From DAOTVS01 sp034436375 (lineage in GTDB: Bacteria; Chloroflexota; Anaerolineae; SpSt-313): 10,149 bases of DNA. Location of the stretch: positions 1 through 10,149 of the forward strand of contig DAOTVS010000314.1 in NCBI GenBank assembly GCA_034436375.1, written 5' to 3'. A program made the translations under genes and the position numbers. The notes under the pieces are model-generated. The model searched no databases. It was not told where the DNA came from and saw only the letters and a program-made list of their open reading frames with translations. Positions 8,101 to 10,149 of this stretch are shown in pieces; positions within the stretch are counted from its first letter, which is position 1, and every line of letters begins with the position of its first letter.

Positions 8101-8534
8101 TTCCTGGGGATCCCGGCCTTGCCTCCTTCCTGGAAGCAGCCGCGCGGCAGGCAGGGCTGACCGATGAGCAGCGCCTGCGCGCGGCGTTGAGGCGGGCCCG
8201 GGATCTGCTGCAACGCCTGGCTGAGAGCCCCCTTTACGCGGAATTGGATACTGCCGAGCGCTACCATGAAGTGCCCTACTCATTTGCCTCCGGCACTGCG
8301 CTGCAGGGGCGCATCGATCTCCTCTGCCGCCGGCCCGCCAGCGGCGACTGGTGGCTGCTCGATTTCAAGACCGATGAGCTGCATGGCGAGCCCGATCCTG
8401 CCAGGATGGACGTCTATCGCGCCCAGCTTTTGCGTTATCGCCAGGCGGTGCAGACGCTCCTGGGCGTCGAGCCTGCGCTCAAGCTCTGTTTCCTGGACTA
8501 TAATGGCCAGGTCGTGGTGAAACGAATTGGTTAG
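5193..8534 (+). CDS. addA: AddA subunit of AddAB: UvrD-like helicase with C-terminal nuclease
   Basis: This 1113-residue SF1A 3'-5' helicase-nuclease is the motor partner of AddB. Visible motifs in order are the Q-motif (ADRQREAAF, Q15), Walker A (AGAGCGKT, K36), Ia (AITFTERA), II (DEFQDTN, 380-386), III (GDGKQSIYRFRG, 411-422), IV (LTYRT), V (TVHKAKGLEF, 750-759) and VI (YVAATRAKDK, Y824-K831; arginine finger R829). The C-terminal RecB-type nuclease has D1042 (GRIDLL), D1057 and K1059 (LLDFKTD) and Q1078 (YRAQLLRY), so both subunits should cut DNA as in the Firmicutes enzyme. ATG 5193 lies 13 nt after the addB stop with AGAGG at 5178-5182. The open frame extends upstream to 5007 inside addB, but that extension is Arg/Pro/Gly-rich and shadow-like. 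Length is near that of Bacillus AddA (about 1232). A pair of hairpins follows the stop. Confidence 0.95.
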   Translation: MQKTILSDLELADRQREAAFADSSDIVVLAGAGCGKTTTLVARYLYLLQQGLAPEEIVAITFTERAGQEMRVRIRRHLRAYLSQDPPDQALWLERYIALDGAPIGTIHGLCRQLLAAHSAEAGLDPNFVVLDDSQAASLQVEAVERALVWGEDRADTVACFTPLGGPDGLRRVLEALLSRRLDVEPALEGTVSSAEVRERWRRARLDWLRAALAGPEWEALLAELSACEPLRPGDALDQCRLRSLAAVQAARAAAAVDDWEGALATLREGVGKPGNLGSKSNWSDVRAVRTALSALCDLCRQRILNLTGKADLALDDALAEVWPGLVSLFRQACRDYEALKAQEQAVDFDDLEAGALRLLQTQPEVAAYCRSRFKAALVDEFQDTNERQRRLIEALLGAPAGQTQCLFVVGDGKQSIYRFRGADVTVFREVERQIRAAGGRPVSLDLTYRTHAPLLAVLNRLLAAVLGTKDDPERPFLVPFAGLSTHRSEPRLPVERPFVELHLALGPNAEAGRQEAARALAARLRALHNEGAGVPWGEMACLFRASTNYGVYEEAFDAAGIPYVTVAGAGFYERPEVRDLLNALAALANPSDDLALAGLLRSPAIGLSDASLYILRRGQLSHSGGAGRERPLQQALHQPEVLALLEPGERARAGRAASLIAELHPQMGRLPVAAVLKAFLDRTGYRAILRLCPQTERAGRNVDKLLADAHRSGAVGVGELLQYVQSLKDTGAREGEAPPEADEAVQLMTVHKAKGLEFGVVVLADAGHGGGRGAGDVLLDPEWGLLIRVSCIEESEVRTGLMHGLAAARDSEMDDAEERRLLYVAATRAKDKLLISGHVQAGKGGLRFAGWLDRLAGALGGEEMAALEAPAPGSCTRATLWGGDVSCTLYAPAEGKSAVEAAAMRAACPEAPELAPPVLAHPLPLSVAAKESETPDRVWWVVPPVRGQLRPPAWVVGKLVHIGLRLWRFPGDPGLASFLEAAARQAGLTDEQRLRAALRRARDLLQRLAESPLYAELDTAERYHEVPYSFASGTALQGRIDLLCRRPASGDWWLLDFKTDELHGEPDPARMDVYRAQLLRYRQAVQTLLGVEPALKLCFLDYNGQVVVKRIG

Positions 8535-8576
8535 CAGCCTGCCACGAGGCTGATGCTCGGGCCGTGGCCGGGCATC
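8535..8576 (+). terminator. Terminator-like tandem hairpins after addA
   Basis: Immediately after the addA stop, CAGCCT/AGGCTG (8535-8540 with 8547-8552) forms a 6-bp stem. A stronger 9-bp stem with one G-T pair and a 7-nt loop follows (8552-8560 with 8568-8576). The two share base 8552, so they are consecutive or mutually exclusive. Only TT follows, so intrinsic termination would be weak. They probably define the 3' end of the addBA mRNA. Confidence 0.45.
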
Positions 8577-8608
8577 TTGCACTGCCGCCGCCCGGCCCCC
8601 ACCAAAAG

Positions 8609-8649
8609 GCCCGCACCGGGGTAGCGCGAAGCATGAGAGCCGGTCGGGC
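8609..8649 (+). repeat. Conserved-loop hairpin, copy 2
   Basis: Bases 8609-8619 pair with 8640-8649 as a 10-bp stem with one bulged C (8614) around a 20-nt loop. The segment 8616-8643 matches 63-90 in 25 of 28 positions, and 8624-8643 matches 71-90 in 19 of 20. The outer stem sequence differs from copy 1 but still pairs. It lies 75 nt after addA and 90 nt before the next gene, on the same strand as both. Confidence 0.65.
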
Positions 8650-8664
8650 GCAGCCCTGCGTACC

Positions 8665-8690
8665 ACCATGCAAGCTCGCTATGGCATGGT
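8665..8690 (+). repeat. 7-bp hairpin upstream of the small gene
   Basis: ACCATGC (8665-8671) pairs with GCATGGT (8684-8690) around a 12-nt loop. It may be an operator-like dyad or part of the 3' structure of the previous transcript. No convincing promoter pair was found between here and 8739; TAATAC at 8697-8702 is a weak -10 candidate with no -35. Confidence 0.3.
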
Positions 8691-8723
8691 TGTTGCTAAT
8701 ACACTGTAGCCACATCTTTGGAT

Positions 8724-8730
8724 GGAGGAG
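8724..8730 (+). promoter_or_regulatory. Strong ribosome binding site deciding the GTG start at 8739
   Basis: GGAGGAG ends 8 nt before GTG 8739. This supports the GTG over the in-frame TTG at 8718, which would place the ribosome site inside the coding sequence. Confidence 0.75.
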
Positions 8731-8738
8731 ACGGTGAC

Positions 8739-8954
8739 GTGAAGCTTCTTGTGCTGGATGCGACAGGACATACCGAAAAGGATGTCAGCCTCGATGAAGC
8801 GCGCATGGAGATCGCCCGCGCGATTTTGGATGGACGGGCGGTCATCGCCGTTGATGATTCCGGCGGCCAGGGAACGCCACTCAGTGATGCCTCACAGCTG
8901 ACTGAGCAGCACAAGCTAGCATACATTCTGCACCCGATGGCCGGCGGCTGTTGA
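8739..8954 (+). CDS. Small ubiquitin-like/ThiS-MoaD-like protein ending in GGC (putative)
   Basis: This 71-residue protein starts at GTG with a strong ribosome site 8 nt upstream. The order of elements fits a beta-grasp fold: a strand-turn-strand hairpin (KLLVLDATGHTEKDVSL), a helix (about 19-32, DEARMEIARAILDG), a strand (RAVIAVDD), a loop with LSDASQL, and a last strand running into the tail (KLAYILHPMAGGC). The end resembles ThiS and MoaD, where a final strand leads to a C-terminal GG that is adenylated by an E1-like enzyme and then carries sulfur or forms an isopeptide bond. One cysteine follows the GG here. Some carriers such as QbsE have residues after GG that a JAMM protease removes. 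No E1, E2 or JAMM gene lies within the window, so the role is inference from fold pattern and tail. It could instead be an unrelated small protein. Confidence 0.55.
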   Translation: MKLLVLDATGHTEKDVSLDEARMEIARAILDGRAVIAVDDSGGQGTPLSDASQLTEQHKLAYILHPMAGGC

Positions 8955-8963
8955 TAGCCTGGT

Positions 8964-9003
8964 GAGAGCAACTCAGCGCCGTCCGCGTGGGCTGAGGGCT
9001 CTC
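8964..9003 (+). terminator. Terminator-like hairpin after the small gene
   Basis: GAGAGC plus CTCAGC (8964-8969, 8972-8977) pair with GCTGAG plus GCTCTC (8991-8996, 8998-9003), separated by a small AA/G internal loop and a 13-nt apical loop. It begins 9 nt after the small gene's stop. There is no T-tract. Confidence 0.4.
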
Positions 9004-9025
9004 TGGATGCCCTTGCCATTGCACT

Positions 9026-9105
9026 GCGCTTCCACGCGCAACGCCGCAATGCCGACGCCTGGGGAAACCTGGGGGGCGGCGTTGCGGCGTTGCGCGTGGA
9101 AGCGC
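9026..9105. repeat. 29-bp near-perfect inverted repeat between convergent genes
   Basis: Arms 9026-9054 and 9077-9105 are complementary at 28 of 29 positions, the exception being a G-T pair in RNA, around a 22-nt spacer. The right arm contains two tandem copies of CGGCGTTG, and the spacer contains CCTGGGG twice. It is the strongest hairpin in the window and could act as a bidirectional terminator, or be a miniature palindromic element. Confidence 0.65.
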
Positions 9106-9116
9106 CGATGAGAGGA

Positions 9117-9152
9117 GCCTGGCGTGCTATGTTACGGAGGCGGGCGCCAGGC
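9117..9152. repeat. 8-bp inverted repeat
   Basis: GCCTGGCG (9117-9124) pairs with CGCCAGGC (9145-9152) around a 20-nt loop. It lies between two larger hairpins in the convergent intergenic region. Confidence 0.35.
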
Positions 9153-9186
9153 ATCCAGCAATGGCCGTATGCCATGAGTGGATAGC

Positions 9187-9243
9187 GCCAAACCGCATCC
9201 GATGGTGACGGGCATGGGGCCCTACCGGCGGATGCGGTTTGGC
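9187..9243. terminator. 15-bp inverted repeat just 3' of the minus-strand gene
   Basis: GCCAAACCGCATCCG (9187-9201) pairs perfectly with CGGATGCGGTTTGGC (9229-9243) around a 27-nt loop. Its inner end is 9 nt beyond the stop of the 9253-9798 gene, so a terminator or 3'-stabilising hairpin for that gene is likely. No T-tract follows on the minus strand. Confidence 0.45.
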
Positions 9244-9252
9244 CATCTGCAA

Positions 9253-9798
9253 TCAGTCGAGGCTGCGCAACCACTCATCAAAGCGATGTAGCCAGCGTGC
9301 CACAGTTTCCCAGACTTGCTGCAGCGACAGGCTCATTGGCTGGGTGTTTCGCAGCCGTGCGTTGCTGGCCAGCTTTTCCCGCAATTGGCGCACCTTGATC
9401 AGGAGCTCGGTCGGAGGACCAAAGATATTGCCCCCCGCCAACAGCCGCTCCTCGTCATTCCGGGCGAGCAGTACCAGCCCCAGGACGTGATCGGCCAACG
9501 GCACATCGCCCACCGGCACCAGGCAGAGGTGGCCAAAGAGATTGCCATCCTTGTCGGCCAGCATGCAGCGGCCTACCGCCTGGATGACATACGACATCCC
9601 CGGCACCAGCTTAGAGGGGATGCGCAGCCCGTTCAGCGAATGGAGTTGAGAGTACTCCTCTGGCCCCAGTATATCTTGCACGAGCTTTTCCGCCCGCAAT
9701 TCTTTAGGCCGCTGCAGGCCATACGTACAGATCGGGCACAAGCAGTTGCCAGCCGATACGGGCGGTTGGGCAACAACTCGCGGCTCTTCACCTCTCAT
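9253..9798 (-). CDS. Hypothetical protein with CxCPxC motif
   Basis: This 181-residue soluble protein is not one I can assign to a named family. Near the N-terminus C19, C21 and C24 form CLCPICTYG, a possible metal-binding or redox knuckle. Further cysteines are C78 and C92. The middle (about 47-125) looks like a compact beta-rich domain, with RIPSKLVPGMSYVI, a turn at DKDGN, LCLVPVGDVPLADHVLGLVLL and a short helix containing NDEER. The last 50 residues are amphipathic helix, possibly a short coiled coil. There is no signal peptide or membrane segment. ATG 9798 is well supported: GGAGGG (complement of 9805-9810) lies 6 nt upstream. Codon use agrees with the neighbouring genes. It converges on the GG-tailed small protein, but convergence does not imply shared function. 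Confidence 0.75.
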   Translation of the reverse strand: MRGEEPRVVAQPPVSAGNCLCPICTYGLQRPKELRAEKLVQDILGPEEYSQLHSLNGLRIPSKLVPGMSYVIQAVGRCMLADKDGNLFGHLCLVPVGDVPLADHVLGLVLLARNDEERLLAGGNIFGPPTELLIKVRQLREKLASNARLRNTQPMSLSLQQVWETVARWLHRFDEWLRSLD

Positions 9799-10078
9799 GC
9801 AATACCCTCCCCCTATTCTCCTATCTGCGCTCTAAGCAAAGTGTGTGCCACCATGCGCTCAGTCGCCCATGCCCGATTGGGCACAACGCACGATGAAAAC
9901 GCCCTTCGGCTTCCGGGCATCAGGCTCCGCGTGCGGCCGGAACAGGCCTTTTGTAGGGTGTGGTGGGTTAGCGCCGCAGGCGGCGCTAACCCACCACACC
10001 CCCTGCGGATCAGGGCCGGGCCTGTGCGGGGCATGGCAGCCGGCAACTGCCCGGAAGGGCCCCGGCGCTATTTTCAGA
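9799..10078. other. Intergenic stretch holding the REP palindrome
   Basis: Apart from the palindrome at 9953-10001, no gene is supported here. Open frames across it are Arg/Pro-rich and cross the palindrome. The promoter of the 9253-9798 gene should lie near 9815-9850; reading the minus strand, TTGCTT (complement of 9835-9840) is a weak -35 candidate with no clear -10. Confidence 0.4.
9953..10001 (+). repeat. REP-type palindrome with GTAG head (22-bp stem)
   Basis: Arms 9956-9977 and 9980-10001 are perfectly complementary around a 2-nt AG centre, directly preceded by GTAG (9953-9956, sharing its last G). A GTAG tetranucleotide at the foot of a long GC-rich hairpin is the hallmark of REP sequences mobilised by REP-associated tyrosine transposases (RAYTs). 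The GGTGGGTTAGCGC-type core resembles palindromes I recall as scattered through many bacterial genomes. It lies between two minus-strand genes. No transposase is present in the window. Confidence 0.65.
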
Positions 10079-10149
10079 TCAGTTCTGGTATTCGATGTGG
10101 CGGCCGGTGAGGGCGCTGGTGGTCCATTCGAGCAGGAGAATGAGGGTGA
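10079..10149 (-). CDS. C-terminal end of a gene leaving the window
   Basis: On the minus strand the frame ending at TGA (complement of 10079-10081) is open to the window edge and reads LILLLEWTTSALTGRHIEYQN at its end. Third codon positions are almost all G or C, as in the real genes here. The hydrophobic stretch followed by a polar tail suggests a membrane helix near the C-terminus. With only about 22 codons the product cannot be named. The other two minus-strand frames look less protein-like. Confidence 0.45.
   Translation of the reverse strand, partial: TLILLLEWTTSALTGRHIEYQN

Noticed and set aside
8696..9274. A 192-codon minus-strand open frame over the small gene and the hairpin region.
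   Set aside because: It crosses three hairpins and lies antisense to a gene with a strong ribosome site. Its composition is Ser/Arg/Ala/Pro-rich without domains.
8739..9798. A complete ubiquitin-like conjugation operon.
   Set aside because: No E1, E2 or JAMM motif is present, and the two genes converge rather than forming an operon. Only the carrier-like protein itself is suggested.
9316..10110. A 264-codon plus-strand open frame opposite the CxCPxC protein and through the REP palindrome.
   Set aside because: The minus-strand gene has a good ribosome site and a natural composition. The plus frame is Gln/Arg/His-rich and runs through the palindrome.
1..10149. CRISPR array, tRNA, rRNA, transposase or toxin-antitoxin pair.
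   Set aside because: No regularly spaced repeats, no cloverleaf or rRNA-like sequence, and no transposase or toxin motif was seen on either strand.

Overview
The window is high-GC bacterial DNA with clear Shine-Dalgarno sites and strong third-position G/C. The gene content and protein style suggest a member of the Chloroflexota (an Anaerolineae- or Caldilineae-like lineage): a dual-nuclease AddAB, a polytopic membrane protein with an extracytoplasmic domain carrying a QCWDS motif, and small lineage-restricted hypotheticals. This placement is inference; no rRNA or other phylogenetic marker is present.

Layout. Positions 1-165 are intergenic, with two strong hairpins and a good sigma70-type promoter. 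A HAD-superfamily phosphatase follows (166-852, +). Tail to tail with it is a minus-strand membrane protein gene (about 841-1768). It appears broken twice: its exported N-terminal domain has no export signal, and a one-base slip at a G5 run (894-898) destroys its last transmembrane helix unless corrected. A short divergent promoter region (about 1769-1894) then leads into the core of the window, an addB-addA operon (1895-5179 and 5193-8534, +, 13-nt gap). The two genes encode the subunits of a RecBCD-like helicase-nuclease that resects double-strand breaks for homologous recombination. Both subunits keep a PD-(D/E)XK nuclease domain; AddB has the four cysteines expected for its iron-sulfur cluster, and AddA has the full SF1 helicase motif set.

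Downstream of addA are a terminator-like hairpin and a second copy of a conserved-loop hairpin first seen at 51-102. Next is a 71-residue protein (8739-8954, +) that reads like a ubiquitin-like/ThiS-MoaD beta-grasp carrier ending in Gly-Gly-Cys. It converges on an unrecognised 181-residue protein with a CxCPxC motif (9253-9798, -). The 298 bases between them are packed with four hairpins. The right end holds a 22-bp GTAG-flanked palindrome of REP type (9953-10001) and the last 22 codons of a minus-strand gene that leaves the window (10079-10149).

Most worth following up are the two conserved-loop hairpins whose stems differ but still pair, and the possible sulfur-carrier/ubiquitin-like protein with a one-residue tail after GG. 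No CRISPR array, tRNA, rRNA, transposase or phage gene was seen.
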